Assembly: GCA_031260745.1 (NCBI GenBank)
Contig: JAISKY010000103.1
Span: forward strand, 1-6,490
Direction: 5' to 3'
DNA from: Oscillospiraceae bacterium
GTDB taxonomy: Bacteria > Bacillota > Clostridia > Oscillospirales > Oscillospiraceae
DNA: 6,490 nt
The translations under genes and the position numbers were made by a program. The stretch's first letter is position 1, and every line of letters begins with the position of its first letter. Shown here piece after piece: positions 1-4,733 of this stretch. A model generated the notes under the pieces. The model did no database searches and had not been told where the DNA came from. It was given only the letters and a program-made list of their open reading frames with translations.

Positions 1-376
1 GCTTGTCTTCCACGCGGTTGATTATCACCCACGCGACGGCTACGGCTTCTTGGGAGTTACCCTCTACGACCTCAAACGTAATCGTCCGCGCAATCGCCAT
101 AATCTCGTCTTGCGGGAGCGGTACCGGCGTAGCGACCGGCTCCGCCCATAGGGCGTTCGGCTTCGCCGGAGTTTCCGGAATATCGTAGCTCCAGCCTGTT
201 GCTGTTTCCATCGCCGGAGTAAGCTCCGGCAGGTACTCCGTAGGCTCCGGTGCAGTTACCGTTACTGTCGGGAGCGGCGGTTCCGGGCGTCGCGGAGCGT
301 TGAGCAGCTTGTCCGCGAGTATCGCCGCGTACAGAACGCCTACAGCCGCGAGAATGCCTATGTATCGTCTTGACAT
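1..376 (-). CDS. SleB-like cell-wall hydrolase, N-terminal part (C-terminus beyond left edge)
   Basis: The frame stays open from the ATG at 376 to the left edge (125 codons seen). Residues 5-21 form a hydrophobic segment after a basic MSRR start, so the protein is probably exported or membrane-anchored. Residues 27-90 are a Pro/Thr/Glu-rich linker. From residue 91 the sequence EIMAIARTITFEVVEG, then QEAVAVAWVIINRV, aligns without gaps to the start of the SleB/Hydrolase_2 lytic transglycosylase domain, which in the family reads roughly ARLVYAEARGE...GQVAVGAVVLNRV. Glu102 falls on the family's catalytic Glu. SleB-type enzymes cleave peptidoglycan glycan strands; phages use relatives as lysins. 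The ATG overlaps the upstream gene by 19 bp and its ribosome site is weak (GGTGG close to the ATG); an in-frame GTG four codons upstream is the alternative start. The fold call depends on about 35 residues because the rest of the catalytic domain is outside the window. Confidence 0.72.
   Translation of the reverse strand, partial: MSRRYIGILAAVGVLYAAILADKLLNAPRRPEPPLPTVTVTAPEPTEYLPELTPAMETATGWSYDIPETPAKPNALWAEPVATPVPLPQDEIMAIARTITFEVVEGNSQEAVAVAWVIINRVEDK
213..230. repeat. Perfect 7-bp stem inside the hydrolase linker coding region
   Basis: GCCGGAG (213-219) and CTCCGGC (224-230) are exact reverse complements around a TAAG loop. Several further CCGGAG/CTCCGG words lie between 166 and 260, encoding the Pro/Glu-rich linker. 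This may be only codon bias for Pro-Glu and Ala-Gly pairs. No T-run follows on either strand, so it is not a standard terminator. Confidence 0.4.
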
Positions 377-651
377 TTTGCCACCCACTTATCTGCGGTA
401 TCCCTGGTATAGAGACGGCTGCAACTATGGCACGGCTCGTCTTTCGCGCTAAGGTCGCAATACTTACACGCGAGGCATTTCCGCTCGACGTATGGACTGC
501 CGGCCCATTCGCGTAATGATGATTCACAAAATTCGGGAGCTATCCCGACCGCGTAACAGTATTCGCTAGCCGGGCATTCGTCGCAAACGTCTATCTTGTC
601 AATAAGATATTCGACGGTCAATCCCTGTTTCCAGTGTTCAAAATTTGTCAT
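358..651 (-). CDS. Small Cys-rich phage protein, 97 aa
   Basis: I do not know a defined function. The protein begins MTNFEHWKQGLTVEYL, a start seen in many short hypothetical proteins of Firmicutes phages, and carries cysteines in pairs or clusters: CDEC, YCYAVG, FCES, then CLACKYC and CHSC. The second half (CLACKYC...CHSC) would suit a zinc-binding knuckle; no enzyme motif is visible. The ATG at 651 is preceded by an AAAGGA ribosome site about 7 nt upstream. Its 3' end (TAG) overlaps the start of the SleB-like hydrolase gene by 19 bp, which suggests linked translation. A 129-bp gap separates it from the gene upstream, and that gap holds a GC-rich hairpin in the leader. It is likely cytoplasmic, as there is no hydrophobic segment. 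Confidence 0.75.
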   Translation of the reverse strand: MTNFEHWKQGLTVEYLIDKIDVCDECPASEYCYAVGIAPEFCESSLREWAGSPYVERKCLACKYCDLSAKDEPCHSCSRLYTRDTADKWVAKCQDDT

Positions 652-668
652 TGTGTTTTCCTTTCATC

Positions 669-697
669 GCGTACGCCGCTTTAAGGCGGCTCTACGC
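669..697 (-). promoter_or_regulatory. GC-rich hairpin in the leader of the 97-aa Cys-rich gene
   Basis: Two nested stems are visible: GCGTA (669-673) with TACGC (693-697), and GCCGC (675-679) with GCGGC (686-690), separated by a 1-against-2-nt bulge and closed by a 6-nt loop. In the transcribed (minus) direction the hairpin ends 17 nt before the ATG at 651, just upstream of its AAAGGA site, and no T-run follows. It is therefore better read as a 5'-leader structure (RNA stabilisation or control of ribosome access) than as an intrinsic terminator of the upstream gene. In the plus direction it is followed by a T-rich stretch (701-709), but no plus-strand gene leads into it. Confidence 0.5.
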
Positions 698-780
698 AAT
701 TGTTTTATCTAACTAAGCAAGTTACACCAGTTCGCTATAAAAATTGCGTGTACCCCACTAATTTTAACGCACAGCGCGTT

Positions 781-1026
781 TTAACGTCGCTCGTAGTCGG
801 TCAGCCCCTCGTCGTCAGGCATTTCGATATGCGGACCGAGCCGTTCACATAATTCCCGGAACGCTTTTCTTGCCGCGGAGACAGTCGAATACGCGTGGAG
901 GATAGTCCAGTGTTCTGTGTTATCCTGCTCGCCATTTGGACATATCCATATTGCGGACTGGTCAATAAATATTGTCATATTTGTAATATCTACGGACAAA
1001 TCCTCATCGTAAGATAAGATTCGCAT
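781..1026 (-). CDS. Conserved-type small phage protein, 81 aa
   Basis: A short acidic protein starting MRILSYDEDLSVDI with a middle TILHAYSTVSAARKAFRELCERL and an acidic end (MPDDEGLTDYERR). The layout (MRI-S opening, central beta strands, then a YST..xA.KA helix and an acidic C-terminus) resembles a widespread family of uncharacterised 60-90-residue proteins in Firmicutes phages. No function is known to me. I chose the ATG at 1026 rather than the TTG at 1041: the TTGGAG there is itself the ribosome site, with GGAG 9 nt upstream of the ATG. The gene is the first one left of the iteron region and sits directly under a candidate promoter/operator (1046-1080). Residues 20-31 (MTIFIDQSAIWI with numbering approximate) form a beta-hairpin-like stretch, not a membrane segment. 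Confidence 0.72.
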   Translation of the reverse strand: MRILSYDEDLSVDITNMTIFIDQSAIWICPNGEQDNTEHWTILHAYSTVSAARKAFRELCERLGPHIEMPDDEGLTDYERR

Positions 1027-1045
1027 AGTGTTTTTCTCCAAACTT

Positions 1046-1059
1046 TGTTAATATTAACA
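1046..1059. promoter_or_regulatory. 14-bp perfect palindrome over the -10 (putative operator)
   Basis: TGTTAATATTAACA is its own reverse complement and covers the whole extended -10 of the candidate promoter. Next to it, 1057-1072 contains a second imperfect dyad, ACATAA and TTATGT around a 4-base centre. Such placement is typical of a repressor site that blocks RNA polymerase. In AT-rich DNA short palindromes arise by chance, but 14 bp exact at this position is suggestive. Confidence 0.45.
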
Positions 1060-1080
1060 TAATTATTTATGTTTTGTCTA
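1051..1080 (-). promoter_or_regulatory. Candidate leftward sigma-A-type promoter
   Basis: Read on the minus strand, TAGACA (1080-1075; 5 of 6 to TTGACA) is followed after 18 nt by TAATAT (1056-1051; 4 of 6 to TATAAT). A TGT lies directly before the hexamer, giving an extended -10 (TGn). A start near 1044 would leave a leader of about 18 nt containing the GGAG of the 81-aa gene. The spacer is one base longer than ideal. This is a consensus-based call only. Confidence 0.5.
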
Positions 1081-1087
1081 CTATTCC

Positions 1088-1121
1088 CGATTAAAAGGGT
1101 AAAAAGGGTAAAAAGGGTAAC
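1088..1121. repeat. Left arm of 34-bp inverted repeat, three 9-bp iterons
   Basis: GGG triplets start at 1097, 1106 and 1115, exactly 9 bp apart, with unit AAAAAGGGT. The arm opens with CGATT and closes with GTAAC. It matches the reverse complement of 1206-1239 at 30 of 34 positions; the only differences are TA against AT after the first and second GGG. Confidence 0.93.
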
Positions 1122-1205
1122 ATAGCGCATATATAATTACTTGTATTTATATATATATATACAGATATATATATCAGAATAATAATAATTGAGAAGATTG
1201 AGATT

Positions 1206-1239
1206 GTTACCCTTTTATCCCTTTTATCCCTTTTAATCG
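1206..1239. repeat. Right arm of 34-bp inverted repeat, three 9-bp iterons
   Basis: CCC triplets start at 1210, 1219 and 1228, 9 bp apart, with unit CCCTTTTAT. The arm begins GTTAC and ends AATCG, mirroring the left arm. Looser related words (ATCCCCTTTTTA near 1281, TTACCTTTTA at 1310-1319) continue toward and into the end of the DUF3987 gene and may be decayed copies. Between 1240 and 1317 there is otherwise nothing I can support except a TACGGGT direct repeat (1254-1260, 1264-1270). Confidence 0.93.
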
Positions 1240-1317
1240 ATGAACTCAATAGATACGGGTCTTTACGGGTTTGTAACTAAATCCTATTTAATCCCCTTTT
1301 TATTCGGTTATTACCTT

Positions 1318-2817
1318 TTATTCGGGTTGCCATACAATTTTCGGATTGAGTGTGTATATTCTAGTTGGTCTTTTTGCGCCGGGGGACGTCTCGTAACGTA
1401 CTCTAAGATACTCTTTCTCCTGCAACATGTTTAGCGTCTCGTCAAGGTCAAAACCTCGTTTCTTCTTGGTCGGTTGATAAATATCAGTCCTTGTAAACTC
1501 ACGCATATTTTTCCTTTTCAGGACTGCCAGCAGATACTTACAGCTTGATGTATCGTCGCTCTTAATATTGTCCGAATAGATGTTAGCGGCTTGAAGCAGA
1601 TAGTATCGCATAAGCGCGATGGCGCATTCCAAAGTATCAAGCGTAATCGGGTATTGTACTCCGTTCCCACCCGCCGTATGCAGTATAGCGGCTATTCTTG
1701 CGGTATTGCTTTGCGCCTTGGTTAGCCACTCGTCCATATTGGAATAGTCGCTTCCGATTCTTTTCAAGCGCTCCAGAGCTGTCCAGTGTTCCCAATACCG
1801 CTCTTGCGCTTCTTTGTCGTATACCAGTACGCCGCCGGGAGAATTTAATATCCTGTAGACAGCCTTGCTGTAGTTAACTTGCAAGTCAGGTGGAACCGCT
1901 TTTCTCGGCGGCTCTTTTTCTCCCGGCGGTACGTTCACTTCCGTATAGATGAACCGCCCCATTAACCCGCGCGACTTGACTTTTTTGTTTTCAAACAATT
2001 CCTGTATCACATCGGGCTGTACCGCCAGTATCATAGTCAGCTTTGGCGAGGACATTGATATTGACTGGCGTCCCATACGGTCTGTTTTAAGCTCGTCGCC
2101 GGTGGACGCTTGTAAATACAACGATATGTTACCCCCTTTCTCATAACGACCCAGCATAGATTCAAATACCTTGCTCCCCTCGGTGCTTATCAGCGTCATA
2201 CACTCATCGTTATTCTGCATTATTAGCTCAAGAGCCTCCGGCGTGGAATCCTGCGCGGTTAGCCTTAAATCTTTCTTTACCTCTAAACCCTCAAGCTCCT
2301 CGTTTAAGTCGGATATATTCCGCAATAACGCTTCCCGCTCGTCCTTATTTTTACCGATTCTTTGCGATTTCAGGGTTTTTAAGTCCTGCTCAAGAAGCTG
2401 TTTGCGTTGTTCATATTCCGCGACTTCCGCCTTGTGGTTATCATTCCACCACTTTTCATATGCGTATAACGGTTTCGCCATCGCTTTAACCGTCGGGCTT
2501 TTGGAGCCGCCCGATTCCGCCGACCCAATCACAAACAGACATAACGGCTCAACCCAGCTTTCGGTTATCTTTATCGCGTGATTCCTCATTGCGGCTCCAG
2601 CCAAAACGCCTAACGCTATTGTTCCGGGCAACCCCGCGGGAATTTGCATTATCTCCGCGAACGCTTCCACATAATCGGCTACGTCGTCCGGCAGCCATTT
2701 AGTATTAAAAGGTATCTCCGAACGCGGCTTGTCCAGCGGCTCCGGTTCTCCCCACACGGGCGGCTCGCGAGCGCCCGTGTGGATTATACCGTTCTTGTCG
2801 TAATACTCTTCGTTCAT
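1318..2817 (-). CDS. DUF3987-family replication ATPase/helicase-like protein, 499 aa
   Basis: The protein matches the DUF3987 pattern found in phage and plasmid replication modules. An N-terminal helical part with FAEIMQIPAGLPGTIALGVLAGA (about 53-75) precedes a P-loop region, ESGGSKSPTV (101-110; Lys106, Ser107). A long charged helical insert, probably a coiled coil, spans about 125-185. A strand ending in LISTEGSKVFE (209-219; Glu213) sits where the family has its Walker B-like Glu, and SRGLMGRF (282-289) matches the family's conserved SR/RF stretch. Residues 425-492 look like a winged helix ending in RPTRIYTL. The family is thought to act as an ATP-driven helicase or primase partner. The Gly before the P-loop Lys is replaced by Ser (GSKS rather than GSGKS). 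The ATG overlaps the CHC2 gene's TGA by 4 bp. The stop lies 78 bp from the iteron region. Confidence 0.85.
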   Translation of the reverse strand: MNEEYYDKNGIIHTGAREPPVWGEPEPLDKPRSEIPFNTKWLPDDVADYVEAFAEIMQIPAGLPGTIALGVLAGAAMRNHAIKITESWVEPLCLFVIGSAESGGSKSPTVKAMAKPLYAYEKWWNDNHKAEVAEYEQRKQLLEQDLKTLKSQRIGKNKDEREALLRNISDLNEELEGLEVKKDLRLTAQDSTPEALELIMQNNDECMTLISTEGSKVFESMLGRYEKGGNISLYLQASTGDELKTDRMGRQSISMSSPKLTMILAVQPDVIQELFENKKVKSRGLMGRFIYTEVNVPPGEKEPPRKAVPPDLQVNYSKAVYRILNSPGGVLVYDKEAQERYWEHWTALERLKRIGSDYSNMDEWLTKAQSNTARIAAILHTAGGNGVQYPITLDTLECAIALMRYYLLQAANIYSDNIKSDDTSSCKYLLAVLKRKNMREFTRTDIYQPTKKKRGFDLDETLNMLQEKEYLRVRYETSPGAKRPTRIYTLNPKIVWQPE

Positions 2818-3389
2818 AAGTACGCATTTAACCTCTCCTCATTTATTGTTCTCCTGAATTGGTTAAGCCTGTGCGCCAATTGTATCGCCTCCGGGTCGCT
2901 CTCCGTACACAGTGTTTCGTAGCGGTACAAGACAATCTCCAGATTATCACACGCGAACCTATAATACGCGCCCGTGTGTTCGTTATCGAGAATCTCACTT
3001 CCGGTCGGGGCGTAGCGCTCCTTCCACTTGTATAACCTAATAATCCATTCCGCCAGTATCTCACCCGCCTCGCGTTCGTCCGGAAGTTTCAGAGCCGACG
3101 GAACGAACTCCCTTTTACTCCTGCCGTCCAGAGACAGTCCTAATCTGAAGTCCCTGTTAAGCTGCTTTAAGGCGTCCAGCGGCTTGCCGTACCCAAACAG
3201 CAGTTGTACGAATTTAATCACGTCTCCGCTTCCGCATTGACTGTAGCAGGTAAACCCTCGCTTCTTCGCCTCGAAGTTCCAGCCGTTTCCGGAGTGAATC
3301 GGGCATTTGGCTCGATTCCTCCGGAATACGGCGCCGTAATACTTCGCTACCTCCCGACAGTCCAGCATATCCCGCGCTTTTTCAAACAT
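2814..3389 (-). CDS. CHC2 zinc-finger primase-type protein, 191 aa, no TOPRIM domain
   Basis: Residues 29-62 (CPIHSGNGWNFEAKKRGFTCY, then SQCGSGDVIKFV) match the CHC2 zinc-binding domain at the N-terminus of DnaG-type primases, with ligands Cys29, His32, Cys48 and Cys52. In DnaG this domain recognises the single-stranded template. After it, GYGKPLDALKQLNRDF (67-81) matches the helix that usually follows. The rest (85-191) is a helical, charged region I cannot assign, with no TOPRIM Glu or DxD motif. So the protein has template-recognition parts without a visible catalytic core. The second cysteine pair is spaced C-x3-C rather than the usual C-x2-C. The start is fixed by AGGAGGG 4 nt upstream. 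The gene lies 9 bp after ssb and overlaps the DUF3987 gene by 4 bp, a pairing frequent in Firmicutes phages. Confidence 0.85.
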   Translation of the reverse strand: MFEKARDMLDCREVAKYYGAVFRRNRAKCPIHSGNGWNFEAKKRGFTCYSQCGSGDVIKFVQLLFGYGKPLDALKQLNRDFRLGLSLDGRSKREFVPSALKLPDEREAGEILAEWIIRLYKWKERYAPTGSEILDNEHTGAYYRFACDNLEIVLYRYETLCTESDPEAIQLAHRLNQFRRTINEERLNAYL

Positions 3390-3393
3390 ATCA

Positions 3394-3400
3394 CCCTCCT
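3394..3400 (-). promoter_or_regulatory. Strong ribosome binding site of the CHC2 gene, overlapping the ssb stop
   Basis: On the minus strand TAGGAGGGTGATATG combines the ssb stop (TAG) with AGGAGGG, near-complementary to the 16S 3' end. It is the strongest site in the cluster and decides the ATG at 3389. Confidence 0.8.
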
Positions 3401-3863
3401 AGAACGGCAAGCCGGGGTCAGGTTCGTCAATCTCCGTGAATTGCGGAGGCACAGCTTGCGGTTTAGCATAGCCGTTATTTTGCCGTTCGGACGAAGTCCG
3501 TTCGCCGTTGGCGGAATAGCCGTTATTTTGACCGCTGTGACCATTCGACGGCTGTGGCAGTATAAACTCCGCGACAAGCTCACTCGCGGTCTTGTCAACG
3601 CCCTCACGCGTCGTGTAGGAGCGTTCCTTTTTAGCGCCGCACACCAACACGGCGTCGCCCTTACGCAACCCCTCCGCGAAGTCCGCTAACGAGTTCCACG
3701 CGACCACGTCAATCCATATCGCCGGAGCGTTCCCGCTAGGGTCGCTGAACGCGCATATTGAGAACTTAGTCATCTTGGTTTGCCTCTCGCCGACAACTTT
3801 GGTTTCGGGGTCTTTACCCAGTCTGCCGGACGCTACGCAACCTAGTTTTACGTTTACTATCAT
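3399..3863 (-). CDS. ssb: Single-stranded DNA-binding protein, 154 aa
   Basis: Residues 4-103 follow the bacterial SSB OB-fold: GRLGKDPETKVV (13-24), then FSICAFSD, the core WIDVVAWNSLADFAEGLRKGDAVLVCG (50-76), and the C-terminal strand pair ending AEFILPQ. A disordered Asn/Gly/Ser/Gln-rich linker (104-143) leads to the acidic tip IDEPDPGLPF, the standard docking tail for partner proteins, usually near DDDLPF. It would coat single-stranded DNA during phage replication and recombination, as a tetramer if it behaves like the family. The ATG at 3863 overlaps the upstream stop by 4 bp, with AAGGG 8 nt before it. A 15-bp direct repeat in the linker encodes QNNGY twice. It sits between the recombination genes and the CHC2/DUF3987 genes, so it may serve both. 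Confidence 0.95.
   Translation of the reverse strand: MIVNVKLGCVASGRLGKDPETKVVGERQTKMTKFSICAFSDPSGNAPAIWIDVVAWNSLADFAEGLRKGDAVLVCGAKKERSYTTREGVDKTASELVAEFILPQPSNGHSGQNNGYSANGERTSSERQNNGYAKPQAVPPQFTEIDEPDPGLPF
3468..3530. repeat. 15-bp direct repeat in the ssb linker
   Basis: ATAGCCGTTATTTTG occurs at 3468-3482 and 3516-3530, 48 bp apart (16 codons, in frame), giving QNNGY twice in the SSB tail. This suggests a past in-frame duplication or slippage in a tolerant linker. Confidence 0.9.
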
Positions 3864-4426
3864 CGCTGATACCCTTTCTGCTTTGGTTGCTTTTCCTTAT
3901 GCCAACCCATATCAACAATCAGCTTGTCGTCCTGTTCAAAGTATTCATACATATGTCGCAAGTTCCAACTGTCAATAAAGTTTTTGAGCTCTGCCACAGC
4001 GTCCTTTGAGAATACTTCCGGCTCGTCATCGAACATTACGCTTTCCTCGGCGGCGAACACGATTGATTCGGCGTCATCTATTTTAATATAACGCTTCACC
4101 GAGCCATACACGACATCGGGTTTATCCCATTCACCGTCATAGTATTCGAGCAACTCGTCTATATCGTGATAGTATCTGTCGTTTGCAAATACAGGCTCGT
4201 TATAATCGTCTGCTTTGACGTGTTTTGCTTCAGCGTATTTTAGCGCAATACGGCATTGTTCGCATTTTGTCCAGAAATCATTGTATTTCATTTCCTTGCC
4301 GCAAGTCTCACAATGCTTGTCCGGATGGCATTTTTCTGCGCTTTCAAGCGTTAGAAACATATTGCCGCACCGTTCGCATTTGTATAACTTTTCTACAGAT
4401 ACTTCGGTTATGTGATTACTGTTCAT
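3860..4426 (-). CDS. Double zinc-ribbon phage protein of unknown function, 188 aa
   Basis: The N-terminus carries two likely zinc sites: Cys17/Cys20 with Cys33, His34 or His38 (a finger-like KCERCGNMF...KCHPDKH), then Cys39/Cys42 with Cys55/Cys58 (a four-cysteine ribbon). The remaining 130 residues are strongly acidic and Tyr-rich, with YYHDIDELLEYYDGEW and IDDAESIVFAAEESV (a di-Ala/Glu helix), then LKNFIDSWNLRH. That second half resembles uncharacterised Firmicutes phage proteins with an -FLDEWC- like helix near the end. I cannot name a function; DNA or RNA contact through the zinc sites, or mimicry through the acidic part, are only possibilities. The gene starts 7 nt after the HNH gene with no clear ribosome site (AGAAAGAGAG lies rather far upstream) and overlaps ssb by 4 bp, so it is probably translated by coupling. 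Confidence 0.8.
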   Translation of the reverse strand: MNSNHITEVSVEKLYKCERCGNMFLTLESAEKCHPDKHCETCGKEMKYNDFWTKCEQCRIALKYAEAKHVKADDYNEPVFANDRYYHDIDELLEYYDGEWDKPDVVYGSVKRYIKIDDAESIVFAAEESVMFDDEPEVFSKDAVAELKNFIDSWNLRHMYEYFEQDDKLIVDMGWHKEKQPKQKGYQR

Positions 4427-4433
4427 AGTTAAT

Positions 4434-4733
4434 TTAGTCTCTCTTTCTGTAGGCCAGAGCGTCCTCGCTCCAGTCGCTGTAACACGATTTGAGATACCGC
4501 GCGAAATACTCCCGCATTTCGGAGCGGTGTTCCGACTGGTCGAACCGCGCGTGACACGCGGGGCATAACGTCAGAATATTTCGCTCTACCCCAAGACCGC
4601 CTTGCGACCGAGCGATAAAATGCGCGTTGGATAAGCCCGGATTGTAGCAGTATACACATCTGCCGCCGTCACGAGCCTTAACTTCCCGCTTAACTTCCGG
4701 GAGTATTATCAGAGATTTTGTTCTTACGTTCAT
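4434..4733 (-). CDS. HNH endonuclease-type protein, 99 aa
   Basis: The HNH core is complete: RDGGRCVYC (21-29) gives the first Cys pair (26, 29), NAHFIARSQGGLGVERNILTLC follows with His38 and Asn52, and CPACH (57-61) gives the second Cys pair and the final His61. The family cuts or nicks DNA using a metal held by the His residues, while the four cysteines bind a structural zinc. The C-terminus (EYFARYLKSCYSDWSEDALAYRK) matches the short helical tail of small phage HNH proteins found in replication/recombination modules of Firmicutes phages. Its place here, rather than beside terminase genes, points to a NinG-like or repair role rather than packaging; this is inferred. The ATG overlaps the Spo0A-like gene's stop by 4 bp, with GGGAGG about 10 nt upstream. 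Confidence 0.9.
   Translation of the reverse strand: MNVRTKSLIILPEVKREVKARDGGRCVYCYNPGLSNAHFIARSQGGLGVERNILTLCPACHARFDQSEHRSEMREYFARYLKSCYSDWSEDALAYRKRD

Larger units (their letters stand above)
1088..1239. other. Candidate replication origin: inverted iteron arrays around an AT-rich core
   Basis: Two mirror-image arrays of three 9-bp GGG boxes flank an 84-bp core (1122-1205) with about 15 G/C bases. The core holds alternating TA runs (1148-1161 and 1165-1174), a perfect 12-bp palindrome GATATATATATC (1164-1175), and two ATTGAG words 9 bp apart (1188, 1197). Iterons plus an easily melted AT segment are the usual parts of an initiator-bound origin, and the site lies directly downstream of the DUF3987 ATPase and the CHC2 protein. 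Alternatives are a dimeric regulator's binding platform or a long RNA stem at the 3' end of the operon. The function is inferred; only the structure is seen. Confidence 0.55.

Noticed and set aside
72..527. 151-codon minus-strand open frame overlapping the SleB-like and Cys-rich genes
   Set aside because: It is out of frame with both supported genes, has low-complexity Arg/Gly/Ala composition, and shows no motif; the real frames here are 1-376 and 358-651.
652..780. Promoter for the Cys-rich gene in the 129-bp gap
   Set aside because: TA-rich hexamers are present but no -35/-10 pair with proper spacing; read-through from the promoter at 1051-1080 is the simpler explanation.
761..785. AACGC/GCGTT hairpin (loop ACAGC) after the 81-aa gene as a terminator
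   Set aside because: The stem is only 5 bp and no T-run follows in the minus (transcribed) direction; A-rich sequence follows instead.
878..892. Spo0A box near AGTCGAA
   Set aside because: Only a 6-of-7 match and inside a coding region; such matches are expected by chance, and I found no exact TGTCGAA in the intergenic regions.
1088..1239. CRISPR array or transposon ends
   Set aside because: The repeats are 9 bp apart with no spacers, and the inverted arms enclose only 84 bp of AT-rich DNA with no transposase or target duplication.
1240..1434. Plus-strand 64-codon frame starting right after the right iteron arm
   Set aside because: No ribosome site, antisense to the end of the DUF3987 gene for half its length, and no recognisable motif; its hydrophobic look comes from T-rich DNA.
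2171..2581. Plus-strand 136-codon frame
   Set aside because: Ser-rich antisense shadow of the DUF3987 coiled-coil region; no start signal.
3204..3689. Plus-strand 161-codon frame
   Set aside because: Antisense across the ssb and CHC2 genes, both clearly real; no start signal or family pattern.
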